From the NCBI GenBank assembly GCA_036768485.1, contig JAVLUZ010000191.1, forward strand, positions 1,023,742-1,087,741: a stretch of 64,000 nt of DNA. Reading direction: 5' to 3'. The translations under genes and the position numbers were made by a program. A model generated the notes under the pieces. It was not told the origin of the DNA, ran no database searches, and worked only from the letters and a program-made list of their open reading frames with translations. Below are positions 11,441 to 22,865 of the stretch, piece after piece. The stretch is from Mermis nigrescens. Lineage: Eukaryota > Nematoda > Enoplea > Mermithida > Mermithidae. How positions within the stretch are numbered: the first letter of the stretch is position 1; each line of letters starts with the position of its first letter.

Positions 11441-12365
11441 ATAAATGCACAGCATGGCCGATCTGAGGTGGGGTTCCCAAATACCTAAGACCGAGCATGG
11501 TAGAATGGGTGGGTTAGCACCCTCCAGTAGCTGAAAAAACCCCCGCAGATTAATGTAGACCCTAAAAATTGTTTCGTAGTAAGATTTTTGGCGATTTTAG
11601 TAATCATACCCCCAGAATTTTCTTGCTGCCCATGTACGGTCTAAACCGCACGTGAGCTGGGAAGTCAAAAAATCCGATAGATTACTAAAAACCGATAAAT
11701 TTCCATTGCCGCTTTTGACCCTTAAAATTTGGCTGCTGCCCATGTATGGTCTAGACCACACCTGGGCGTGGGGGGTTTGGGGGGGGGTATGCACCCCCCA
11801 GAAACCAAAATACCCCCCCAGGAATCAAAATACCCCCCAGAATTCAATTTTTGAAATTTTTTTCGCTTTTTTCGCAATTTTTTGATGCCAATGGATAGTG
11901 CTTGATGAGAAACGTCGAAAAATGGTGTTTTTATCACCATACCATCGTTTTTAAGGCCATTTTTTGACCTTCAAAAAAATCTTGCACCCCCCCCAGAAAT
12001 TTCTTGCTGCCCACGTATGGTCTAGACCACACGTTGGCGCGGGGAACATTTTTGGTGATTTTACTCAACCATACCTCCTAGAATTTTCTTGTTGCCCATA
12101 TCTGATCTAGACCATAGATGCACAGCGCGGCTGATCTGGGGGAGGGTCGGCCGGCCAGGGGAGTAAATAAACTGAGCTTTGTTGGTCCAAAATGACCTCA
12201 AAAAGCGGTACGAGTATAAGCGCTAAAATAGCGTTAAAACTACGTCGCAGTTTTCGATCAATTTGAAGCATTTTTGAAAAAAAATTTTAATTTTCGTTTG
12301 TTTTTGGCTCTCATTTTGCCTTATTTTCCTCAAAAAACTTTCCATTTGTCCCATCTAGGAAGTAG
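11441..12365. mobile_element. End-to-end chain of short TIR elements
   Basis: Consecutive pieces of families A and B abut one another with only a hexamer between them: TCTAAA at 11640-11645, TCTAGA at 11750-11755, TCTAGA at 12021-12026, TCTAGA at 12106-12111. The piece at 11441 is family A (CCATAAATGCACAGC); 11646-11749 and 12027-12105 are internally deleted family B; 11756-12020 is a full family B copy; 12112 onward is family A (CCATAGATGCACAGC). Each junction has the form ...TATGG-TCTAGA-CCACA... Confidence 0.8.
11756..12020 (-). mobile_element. Family B element, intact, TSD TCTAGA
   Basis: 265 bp. Left end CCACACCTGGGCGTGGGGGG, right end ...GCTGCCCACGTATGG, so the ends are imperfect inverted repeats (CCACACCTGGGC / CCATACGTGGGC). 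A perfect TCTAGA abuts both sides. It contains the family hallmarks 'CAATGGATAGTGCTTGATGA' and runs of C. Confidence 0.8.
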
Positions 12366-12583
12366 ACTCACAAACCCTAAATTGACCAGGAATACGTAGT
12401 AAAGTCGTTTTATCGCTATTGCTGATACCAATTTTTGAGCTCATCTCCCCCAGATCGGCTGACCCCCCTTCCCCCAGATCGGACATGCTGTACTGTGCGT
12501 TTATGGGTACAGGTATGTAAGCAACATTATAATCTGTTTCACATGACTTCGTGCATAAATTTTAGCTATAGTCGCAATCATAG
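12366..12583. other. Family A fragment (reverse) and spacer
   Basis: 'CCCCAGATCGGCTGACCCCC' near 12447-12470 is the reverse of the family A head. The rest has no gene. Confidence 0.4.
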
Positions 12584-12985
12584 TTGGGCGGCACCAAAGT
12601 TCTGGGGGGTGCAAGATTTTTTCAAAGGTCAAAAAATTGCCTTAAAAGTGGTGGAATGTTGAAAAATGCCGGCTCAGATGATTATGACGCCCATCCACTA
12701 CTTATCCTCGCTTGGCGTATCAAGGAACCTAGGGATCCCCCTTGGAGCCCCAGAACCATAGGTGGGCGGCACCAAAGTTCTGGGAGTGCAAGATCTGTTC
12801 AAAAGTCAAAAAATGGTCTTGAAAATGGTGGTATGGCGAAAAAACACCATTTTTTTCAATGTTTTTCATCGAGCACTATCCATTAGCATCAAAAAATTGC
12901 GAAAAAAACAAGAAAAATTTCAAAAATTGAATTCTGGGGGTATTTTGGTTTCTGGGGAGTGCATGCCCCCAAACTAGCCACGCCC
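12584..12985 (+). mobile_element. Family B copies (partial + near complete)
   Basis: A partial copy at about 12584-12670 ('GGGCGGCACCAAAGTTCTGG') is followed at about 12758 by a second head with the same words. That copy runs through 'TTTTTCATCGAGCACTATCC' to the tail '...CACGCCCAGGTATG' near 12990. Confidence 0.6.
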
Positions 12986-13540
12986 AGGTATGCCCAGAAC
13001 CCTCTGCGGACGCACACTGGGCACATGCCTAAGACCGAGCCCGCCCCAACGCCACGCCAACGTGTAGTATTGAGACCATCAGACTCCCCACGTGCATTTC
13101 TATACACCTACAAATATGTATGTATAGGTTACCTATGTACATTAAACTTATATTACAAATAGCGCACTTTCATGGAGTTGTAATATAAATGACAATTTAA
13201 AAAGTAATAGGTACAAACTACTTAATAGTTATCGATTTGGCATAACTGTGAATTAGCGTTGTTTACATTAAATGCAAAACTCGATAATACATGAGAAGGG
13301 AATCATGCACAGCTAGTCACATTGTTCGTGTATAAGTAATTTAATCAGTTCAAAGCTTGCCAATGCGATGCCGAAATTTACCGCGTATGGACGTTGAGGA
13401 GTATCAATACACATAATAATGTATTTATAAGCATCGTCGATCCAATTGTTCATATTGAAAGATCGAGAGATAATTTCTACTAACAAATTGCGTCCAGACC
13501 AGACTCGATAATAGGTACAAAATAATTTATTTTAGGCAGT

Positions 13541-16500
13541 TCAGAGGCACGTCTTCAAAAGTTTTTCTTGCTTTAAGTTTTCATCAGTAGGAAGGACCGA
13601 CTCATTTCTAGATGATTTCTGTAAAATAAAGAACATTAATACAAAGAATTCAGAGCGCAGAGGTCTGCAAAATCTAAGGGGTCAGCCAAAAATTTTTTAT
13701 CTAAAGTGCCTTTTTGCGCTTCGATGGATACACAGGAAAAACCCATTTTTAACGTTTCTGACAACGAGTCTCCTTTCTAGAACGAAAACAAACAAAAAAT
13801 AAAGAGTTCAAGACTGAATGATGTATTGTCAAAAGAATAGTACTTTTGAGCCAGTGAACTATTATACGCGTAAATAGCGTTTTCCTCAGTAATTTAGAAA
13901 ATCGAAAACTAATTTGATCTCATGTACTGTCAATCTGGAAAGGTTCATAAGAAGACCATTTCGATAGCGAGCATTTCCATAAAGAATAGCGCACTTCATA
14001 ATTTCACGACTAATCGGAACCTTACTCACTTTAAAAATAGATTTTTAAGATTTTCTTCAGAAAATTTTATAAAAAGTGAAGCAAGTCTTTATCAAAGAAG
14101 AATCAACGAGTTCGATTGTCTAAAACATTAAATTTATCCGACACTTAAAGGGAGTTGAACGTGCAAATAATTTATTCTAGTGATTTATAACCATCGTAAA
14201 AGCTTCTGTACAACTGACCATACATGGGCAGCAAGTAAATTCTGGGGGTCTGGTTCGTTGAAATCGCCAAAAATATTACTAAAAATAGAATTCTGGGGTC
14301 TTCAATAATCTGCGGGGAGTTTTCGACTTCTGCAGGGGGTGTAAACCCCCGACTTCGACTTCTCCCTACGCCTATGTGTGTTTATGACGCATGGTAGGTG
14401 GTACTCAATGTATTAAATACACCAGTTCTACTCCTCGGTACCATAGATGCACAGCATGACCAATCTGGGGGTGGGGGTCAGCCTGTCTGGGGGTCAAAAG
14501 TTGAGATTTTTCGGGCCGAAATGACATCAAAAACTGGAATGAGTGCTAAAATAGCGTTGAAACTACGTTAATACACAGTTTCGGGTCAATTTAAAGCAGT
14601 TTCGAGGACATTTTTCAATTTTCATCCATTTTTAGCCTTCATTTTGCTTCATTTTTGCCGAAAAATTTCCCATTTTTTATTAGACCCTCGAATGCCCCAC
14701 GTGCATGTCTGGTCGGTACCCCTAAAAATGCATCCTGTTATTTTAAAATAAGAGTAAAAGTAAATTTAAAAAACGAGTCGGTATCAGTCTGACATATTTC
14801 GCGCAGCTGATTTTTTGCTATACTACAGTATTGAATAACAAGATGCATTTTTAGGGTACCGATGGACCAATCAAGAAGTATTGGTGTATTTACTACTGAC
14901 AGTTACGGCTCAAACGTTAGTGTCTAAAAAGTATGCACCTCACAGAAGAACTTTCAAATCTTAGTTGTCTCAATCTATAGTCCAAGATGCATTGGAATTT
15001 TTTGAGAACATGGTGACCTTCGTCTTTTTTGTCAAAAATGCGATTTTCCTGGAGTTTTCGACATTTCTGAATCCAAAAAGGTGGTTTCATCGATCGGAAT
15101 GCGGTTTTTTTCCTGCTTGTTTTGAAAAAAATTTTCTTTTCCAGTTTTCAATTTGTGGCGACAGCAATTGCTTGCGGATTCAGATTGATGCCAGACATGG
15201 GCTAAGCCTAAGGCATAAATGGAGCGAAAATTGCTCCGCTCGCTTCACTCGCTCCGCAATTTTTGCTCCATTTATCTCAGGCTTAGCCCATGCGCTGGCA
15301 TCAATGTGAATGCACATAAACTAGGCCTAAGCCCAAGACATTGGTAACCCCGCTCAGTCACAGTCCCCCGACGCTTCGGAGACTAATCCGAAACATTCCC
15401 AAAGGCAGAGCCTACTTTTCGCCTATCCTTAAACACATCAACTTCAACAGTCTGTAACTCGTTCAATAATGCAGACCGCCGCCTAATTCTTCCAGATTGG
15501 AATTTCTTGACCCTTAAATATATTAAATCAACCAGGCAAAGTTAATTTCTAGATGGTCACTACGTTCTCAATATTAGCCGATGCATTTCTTGGGTGACTA
15601 GCATATCTTAGGCTAGCAATTCTATTCCCACGGAATACAGCAGCCGTGGGATTCTTGAAAAAACAAACGAAGGAAGCAGGTGTGTGTATGTACATTTTTA
15701 CAAACTTGTTGCGAGTAGGTACCATTAAGGCTGGACTACATTTTCGAATCCGTGTAGGTATACGTTTCTGCTATCGATTCTACAAATTAGTCAGTAAGTC
15801 CCTTCCGTTGAATGTTATGTATTTTTGCAAGAGTCAGAATGTCATTTTCACAATTTCATAATTTTGAAGATATAAGATCAGATGACTTACATATTAGTGG
15901 AAGATTTACTCTGAAAATAATTTCTTTGATCAATATTTGTATATTTTAGCATTTGTAATCTAATCAAAATCTAATCAAAAACCGAGAAGAACGCTGCCGA
16001 CTACGAAGCGGAAAAATCAAAGTCTAGCCCTACCGTAATGCCGAAAATTGACTGGAAAAATTATTTGAAATATAAGCTTAAAAAATATCTGTTTGTCTGT
16101 AGGAATAAGAAATATCGTTTCTTATTTTGATCCAATAAGATCATCAGAGCTTGTCCCTACTGAAGCTAACAACTAGTATCGCAAGCGTAATTCCTACCTT
16201 GGTGTCCTTATTTAATGCTCTTAGAGCACCAGCTCTCGCCAATTCCACTTTTTTAGCCACAGCCTTAAAGGCGTCCACTTCATCATAAATTTCTTCTTGC
16301 AGGATCTCCTCGATAACGTCCTCTAATGTGACGATTCCTAAGGGCTGAATAGAAAACTAAATGCAGATATGGAACACTAAAGACTTAAATAGGAAAAAAT
16401 AAGAAAATAACTTGTATCCTTTAACAGAAAAAGGAAGTGCATTAAAATCATGAATTATGTTAATCTTATGGTCCTCTCTTTATCACAAAATATTAGGTCT

Positions 16501-19500
16501 GCATGTCAGATCATCAAAATGATATGAATTCAGTTGCATGGCTCAATTTTAATGACGTTATCGGAGGAGAACTGGTTTCAAATACGGTAACACGCCAAAA
16601 ACATCTAAAAGGGTTGATTTTTGCATTAGAATCGTAGATAAACTTTGCAAATCAAGTAAACAACACATTTTTTAAAGAGCCATAATTGCTTATTGTTTGA
16701 GTGAGCAAGCAAAGAGAATAATGACAAAACCTTAATTTGCTGAGTATGAATGCTCATAAACCAGTAAATTATGACGATCACTCGATCCCCACCTCACCAC
16801 ACCTGGGCGTGGGGGGGTTTGGGGGTATGCACCCCCCCCCAGAAACCAAAATACCCCCCCCAGAAATCAAAATACCCCCCCCCAGAATTCAATTTTTGAA
16901 AATTTTTTTCGTTTTTTTCGCAATTTTTTGATGCCAATGGATAGTGCTTGATGAGAAACGTCGAAAAATGGTGTTTTTATCGCCATACCACCATTTTTAA
17001 GGCCATTTTTCGACCTTCAAAAAAATCTTGCACCCCCCAGAATTTTCTTGCTGCCCACGTATGCACCTCACTCGTGTAAAATATTATTTTCGCATGAAAT
17101 ACGTTGGTAGGTACCTATTTAGGAAGATGCAATTTCGGACATATCTTGATTCTGATTGGATGTCACACTGCTCTTTTTCCGTCATATGCTTTATACTAAA
17201 TTGGCTTAATTAGGACTTACTTCAAATTGGCCATCCGGCTTTTGACGACGCACAAAGGCCATATGCGCTGAAATAATTAATTGTACAACGTGCATTTTCT
17301 TCAAAATTTAACTTAGCAGTGCATGATACCAATATAAGATAGCAATGTTTTATAGTCTGATTTTAAGCTTGTGTGGCATGAATTCGCACAGCAAACCAAT
17401 TTCCTTATTACTTTTACACCCGATTTCTTCTTACTCGGCCAGCGACCTACAAAAAAGTTCGCTACCTTATATGTCGAGCAAGGCAAAGATCGAATGCGAC
17501 AGTAATACGGAAATTAGCTTTTCGAGAGAATTTATGCTTAAGTTAAAAACAGACTATTAGTGTTCAACGCGACCCTGAGACTTCGTCTGAACTTTAGCAC
17601 AGCGTATTTTATGTTTGCTCTACATTTTAAATAGCACTTTGGCAATTAATTATCAGGCAACTTTCAATATGTCCAGACTAACTTTTTATAAACAATATAC
17701 CTACTGAGATTGCATTAGAAGATTGGTACAGGACATCTGACTAAAGGTAGGCAGCACCGAAATTTGGGGAGGGGGTGTGTGCTAGATTGTTTAAAGGTCG
17801 AATATGGTCTTTTACATTTTGATATGGCGAAAGAACGTCATTTTTCAACGTTTCTCATCGAGCACTATCCATTGGCATCAAAAAATTACAAAAAAACAAC
17901 AAAAATTTCAAAAATCAGGGGGATTATTTCGTTTCATGAGGGTATTCGGCCTACCGGGAGGTGCACACCTCCCAAACCCCTCACCCCCACACCCACGTGT
18001 GCATATGAATCAGACACTAACTTGGTCATCGAAATTCTGAAAATGTAACGTTGTTTATCCGTTTTTCATACTAACATGTAGTCGTTTCGTAAATTTTGCA
18101 AAGCTATGATCACCAAACGTTAAACTACGTACCTATAATAGCTTCATTTTTGAGTATGATGTTCCTAAGCTTATAAGCATAGATGCACAGCATTGCTGAT
18201 CTGAATAGGGGGTCAAAAATTGAACTGTTTTGGGCTGAGATGACCTCGAAAACTGGTATAAATGCTAAAATAGCGTTAAAGCTGCATTGTTAGGTACACA
18301 GTTTTGTGGTCAATTTGAAGCACTTTTGAAGAAAATTTCCAATATTCATCCGGTTTTGACCTTCATGTTGTCTCATTTTTCCTGCAAAATTTTCCATTCT
18401 TCCATTCTGTGGGGTCTAGTCTAAAGACCCCCAAACCCTCCCCCTGCGTGCATGTCACTTATAACACATGCTAATATACACGAACAATAAACGTACTCGA
18501 GACCCCTTCTTGAAACTTGTTGAGAAGGACGTACAGAGGCATATTCTCGTCCAACCAAAAAGAAGGGTAGAAGAACCGTTTATCGGTAACAAGTTCCTTC
18601 ATTGGTGTGCGCATGTTTGGGTTGACGATAATTAACTTAAAGAAAAAGAATTTAAAAGGCTATAGTCAAATGTTTAGGTCAATAAGATAACTAACCCTTT
18701 TGGTTAGAAACACACCAATTAAATTCTCGCGTGTCCTGGAGTAGATCGGGACTCTCGAGTGACCATCCTCCATAACCTATTAAATCGAATCAGGTTAATA
18801 GGCAGCCTAATGGTCTAACAATGCATTGTCAAATCATACAACTGATACAAGATAAACAACAAAAGATGATGGATTAGTGTTTCATCAAAGCATGTTCTTT
18901 GCCAAAAAGCTTTACGTATGTGTAAAATAAAGATAGAAAGCAGAAGATCAGCAAAAGAAGAAAAGTGTGACTCACTGCCGACAATAGCGTATGATCAACA
19001 CACGCATCTATGGATAGCATAAAAACATCATTGAACTTCAACATTGCTGCTCCTACTTTCTTTGTAGTTATTTCTAACGCGCCCTAAAATGTACTAAAAT
19101 GAATGGCAATCACAAAAAGCACGGAGAATGTAGACATGAAAAATTTCCGTAGACCGCAGAATTCAGTTCTTAGAAATTTTTCGTTTCTCCGTGATATTTT
19201 GAGAGTCCGATGAGAATGTCGAAAAATAATTTTTTCATCCTACCCATAATTTTTTAGCCCTGTTGTAAATGCAGAATATAGATTCCATCAGAAATCGGTC
19301 AAAATGGGTTTACAAAGTGCGAATTTCACAAAAAGTGCTAAAATTGTAAAAATAAGGAGCGGAAAATTAGTGTTTTTCTTTTTTTAGCACTAGTACATAC
19401 ATTAACGTTTTTAAAGTTTTTCATTAGAAAATAATTTATCGTGTTATTTCTAATGCGCTGATGATGAATATACTAAGCATACACGCAGGTCTCATTTGTA

Positions 19501-21906
19501 AATGTGGTATGCAAATTTATGCAAATTTTTGTCCAAACGTCTCAAAATCGACCTGAGCAGATACAAGTCGACCTGAGCGAGAGTAATTCCGATATAAGCA
19601 GCCTATAATTCTACTTAAGCCAAAGCTTAGCTTATCTTATGCGCTCGCAAGGGTCCTGACGTCATGTACGTCATGTACAGCTCGCCGTAGACCAAATGAA
19701 AAGCTCATGTATAATAGGATTGATACAGTTACAGGACATACGAAACGCAGTGCCTTTCTTTATCGTTTTTTCAGCTCTCGAGTCTGAACAATAGGAAATA
19801 GAGTATACCTATTTAAGAGCAATAGCTCTAAAACGAATGGGTAGGTATTACTTATCTAATTAAGTACATATACATAAAGTCATTACTCAGTCCGTCACTT
19901 CCTAAATTTACAGTCGAGGTACCTAATTTAAAAATAAGTGAATCAGGACACAACCGCAAAATAAACTTTTATCACGTGGGAAACGCATGCGGGGTTGAAG
20001 AATTGCTTACCTTTATAATGAGAACTTCGTCGATGGTCAGCCGTTCATCTGACATTGTAATAGCTTCTTGTAAGCTTACTGCTTGCTATAAATGATAATT
20101 TTAGTAAAACTATCGAATATTCTTGAAATAATGAAGACAAACTTTTCTTTCTGCAGGTGGGTTTTTTGGACCATGGAAGTCAATAAGCGCCTTTAACTCA
20201 GATCTTCTGTACAAAGTGCCGTAATTTTTGCCCAACAGCTTCTCCAAAACTAATGAAAATGGATACGAAACCACGAATTCGATCCATATGACTACCCATA
20301 CCAACCTAAATAGGCAAGTTTATTCCATGTACAAATTCTAAAAATTAAACATAATTAACTTTGGAGCACAGTGTGTGTTTAAAAAATTATTTTGCCTACT
20401 TTGAATTTAATCAGATTTAACCTAATACTTGAGTAATACTTTATGCGTATAAGAATAAATAAATAATGTTTTTTCTAAATCTACGCTGTACTAACCATGC
20501 TAAATGATATCCAATCGTGAGCCCATATCTGGCACACGTAGCCTGTGGTAGAACCCTAAAATTGAGAAAATTTTACATTTCTGTACTCTTAAAATTTCTA
20601 AGCATGAGGAAAAGTTAGGTACTCGCCGAAAATCAACACAGCTGTAACAGAAACGATAATTGCAATTAAAGGGCTTGAAATTCGATCGAGCAATAATGGC
20701 ATCGCTGTGACAGCTGCTGCATTAGCAAGCACCAGAGAGACGAGCACAAGATGTTGTCTAAATGTGCAACAAACAAGTGAACGAGCGAAATGTTTATCTA
20801 TTTTCTGACCGTAAAACTGAACAAAGACTGTTTTAACTTTTTATGTTTTCACTAGCTCGGAAATAATTCTTTCGACAATTTTAGCAGCTGAACCCAATAA
20901 TTGCCGAAATGACTGGATACTCGATCGGACTGTAACCTGCATTCCGACCATACATGGGCAGCGAGAAAATTCTGGAGGGGGGTGCAAGATTTTTCGAAAG
21001 TCAAAAAATGGCCTCAAAATGGTGATATGGCGATAAAAACACCATATTTCGACGTTTCTCATCAAGCACTATCCATTGGCATCAAAAAATTGCGAAAAAA
21101 ACGGAAAAAATTTTCAAAATTTGAATTCTGGGGGGGTATTTTGGTTTCTGGGGGTGTATACCCTCCGTAACTCCCCCTACGCCCAGGTGTGATTCCGACC
21201 AAGGCCGATAAAAACAATCTTGAAATTTCAACATCAGCTGATTACTTCTGAGCAAGTGACATTATTCTTGAAGCACACTTCTTATCGTGGTCCGATCCCG
21301 CGACTTGTAAGACTCTTAAGCTTGTCATGTCTAGCGAAAATATAGCCAATGTTAGGCCAGACATTAATCCTGAAAAATATAAAGCGGTACCTAGCGCAAA
21401 TGGAGTGGAAAACTTAGAAAATCAAAGTAACTACTTAATTACGAACAAAGGCAGAGGATTCATCGAAATTCGATATACCGGTCCACGTCGGTTCCAGCCT
21501 CCCCCATCCGGATTTTCACAACACTTTTTTGCACAAATGCTAACCTTTTTGCATAAATGTTTTGGGGTCAATGGGGCTCGTAGGAAGGATTATACGTTTA
21601 CTCAATGTATTAAGAAAAACTGATAAGTTACGGTAGCAAGAAATTGTTAAAAAATCTACCAGCAAAACCGACGACTATAATGTAAGCGCCCATGAATAGC
21701 CAAAACCAAAATCCTGTTATGCCAAACTGGGCAGCACTTTCGGCGGTGAAATTAAATGTGGAATTCCACATTATATTTACTGTGGTTAGTATGACGAATG
21801 AAGTGGACTGCGTGCGCAATTTGACCTGACGCAGCACACACAGCCGTACACTGCGCCAGAAATTTAACAAATGATGAAACTGAATTGTGAGTGTGAACAT
21901 GAACAT
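13541..21906 (-). CDS. CNNM-like transmembrane protein (DUF21 + CBS pair)
   Basis: Eleven minus-strand exons: 21660-21906, 21246-21369, 20623-20757, 20496-20555, 20143-20305, 20011-20085, 18696-18776, 18497-18635, 17221-17267, 16198-16344, 13541-13618. All junctions keep frame (1296 nt, 431 codons plus stop). The second exon gives GLMSGLTLAIFSLD, the DUF21 signature, then LRVLQVAGSDHDKKCASRI. The next gives LANAAAVTAMPLLLD and FGE, joined to VLPQATCARYGLTIG, then GTLYRRSELKALIDFHG. The CBS part has GHSRVPIYSRTRENLIGVFL and SHMA-type THMAFVRR, followed by PLGIVTLEDVIEEILQEEIYDEVD. CNNM (ancient conserved domain) proteins are linked to Mg2+ handling at membranes. The N-terminal exon (one membrane segment, GFWFWLFMGAYIIVVGFAG) has an uncertain start, with possible upstream exons. 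The last exon (stop 13541-13543) rests on splice phase only. Introns contain family A, B and Y elements. Confidence 0.85.
14441..14712 (+). mobile_element. Family A element, intact, TSD TCGGTA
   Basis: 272 bp. Ends CCATAGATGCACAGC and (reverse-complemented) CCAGACATGCACGTG. Perfect 6-bp direct repeat TCGGTA at 14435-14440 and 14713-14718. Sits in the last intron of the CNNM-like gene. Confidence 0.85.
15000..15578 (+). mobile_element. TIR element Y with a central hairpin
   Basis: Ends TTGAGAACATGGTGACC and, reverse-complemented, TTGAGAACGTAGTGACC. In the centre (about 15181-15302) a near-perfect palindrome runs from TGCCAGACATGGGCTAAGCC to GGCTTAGCCCATGCGCTGGCA. A reverse-oriented copy starts at about 63464 and runs off the window end. 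Lies in the last intron of the CNNM-like gene. Confidence 0.75.
15579..16197. other. CNNM intron, unannotated remainder
   Basis: Between element Y and the exon at 16198. I see no exon or repeat boundary here. Confidence 0.4.
16797..17064 (-). mobile_element. Family B element, intact, TSD ACCTCA
   Basis: 268 bp. Left end CCACACCTGGGCGTGG, right end GCCCACGTATGC. Perfect 6-bp duplication ACCTCA at 16791-16796 and 17065-17070. In an intron of the CNNM-like gene. Confidence 0.88.
17750..18000 (+). mobile_element. Family B element, diverged
   Basis: 'GGTAGGCAGCACCGAAATTTGG' head, 'CATCGAGCACTATCCATTGG' core and 'CCACACCCACGTGTG' tail mark it as family B. The duplication could not be identified. 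Intronic in the CNNM-like gene. Confidence 0.6.
18177..18457 (+). mobile_element. Family A element, TSD CTTATAA
   Basis: Ends GCATAGATGCACAGC and ...GTGCATGTCA. CTTATAA is present at 18170-18176 and 18458-18464 (7 bp here, because the right tip is two bases shorter than in other copies). Intronic in the CNNM-like gene. Confidence 0.75.
18777..20010. other. CNNM intron, largely unexplained
   Basis: 1.2 kb between two CBS-region exons. Around 19550-19640 there are 'CGACCTGAGCAGATACAAGT' phrases related in reverse to the 20-bp minisatellite at 49769-49889. No other gene seen. Confidence 0.4.
20948..21192 (+). mobile_element. Family B element, intact, TSD TTCCGA
   Basis: 245 bp. Left end CCATACATGGGCAGC, right end GCCCAGGTGTGA. 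Perfect 6-bp duplication TTCCGA at 20942-20947 and 21193-21198. Lies in the CNNM intron between the GLMSGLT exon and the next DUF21 exon. Confidence 0.88.
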
Positions 21907-21909
21907 TTA

Positions 21910-22694
21910 TACACGATCAAAAAATTAAAGTTTACACTCCTTGATCTTCTCAGCGTAAAATCTTGGATTGTAAATGGTAAATTATGTACATATTTTTTCA
22001 CAAAACCTTGTGCATAGGAATCAATTTTCAGCACTCAAGCGAGTAGCTACAAAAGTGTCTTCTAGGTAGCCTATCGTAATACAATTTTGCATAGCAAAAC
22101 TTTATATGCTTGGCAGTTGCTATGCACAGTATCTTTACTTTTGCTTCAGTTTAAACGACTTTTGTGATTGATTTGCATTGATTCAAAAAGTAAAACTAAA
22201 AATAAATAAATATAAAAGAAATATAAAAATAAATTTTGTGAAATAGACTATAGGTACAGGTGAAATTTTCGAAAAATTGTTTTTACTGATAATTTTTTAC
22301 GTTTTGCTGTAAATGTTTTAAAAATATAATTTTAACGAATTTTTTTTCATATTTATGATCTCAGACAAAACTCGGATTGAAATTTTGCTGAAGAAGAATT
22401 TTTAGACGTCTCCTACATCACAAAAGGAGAAATTTATGCAACCGCAGAATCTTGAATTATAGGTGCATTGAAATCAATTTCTTTTGCTTCTCAAATATAT
22501 GCGGCGACTAACCTGATGATTCGAATATGTTTGGGCGCCAGAAAAACGTCAATTACTCGACAGGTAGTGCATTACCTCTCGGGTACTACCCCTAACATAT
22601 GCCCTCCTCACATAAATAAAGGCACACATCTGGGAGATGCAGCTTTTTCAAATGATAGATAATGAATAATACAACTTATCGTTTTTTATTTCTT
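21910..22694. other. Upstream of CNNM-like gene, no feature recognised
   Basis: AT-rich. May hold the promoter and any 5' exon of the CNNM-like gene, but no element could be identified by eye. Confidence 0.35.
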
Positions 22695-22865
22695 TACGCT
22701 CAATACCGAGTTAGTAAAGAACATGTAAAGTGTAAACCGAAAATTCAAATAATCTGCGGAGGGTGGCCTTGCTGAGTACGTTACGAATTTAACGTTAGAA
22801 TTTCTTTACACGCAATGATCCTTACACATAAAAGTGTAAAGATACTTTTTGTTGTTTGCCTCTGC
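22695..22865. repeat. Partial duplicate of palindrome-arm sequence
   Basis: Contains 'CCGAGTTAGTAAAGAACATG' and 'AAGTGTAAACC...AATAATCTGCGGAG', repeating the unit at about 23045-23110 within the right arm. A local duplication of GTGTAAA-bearing units. Confidence 0.6.
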
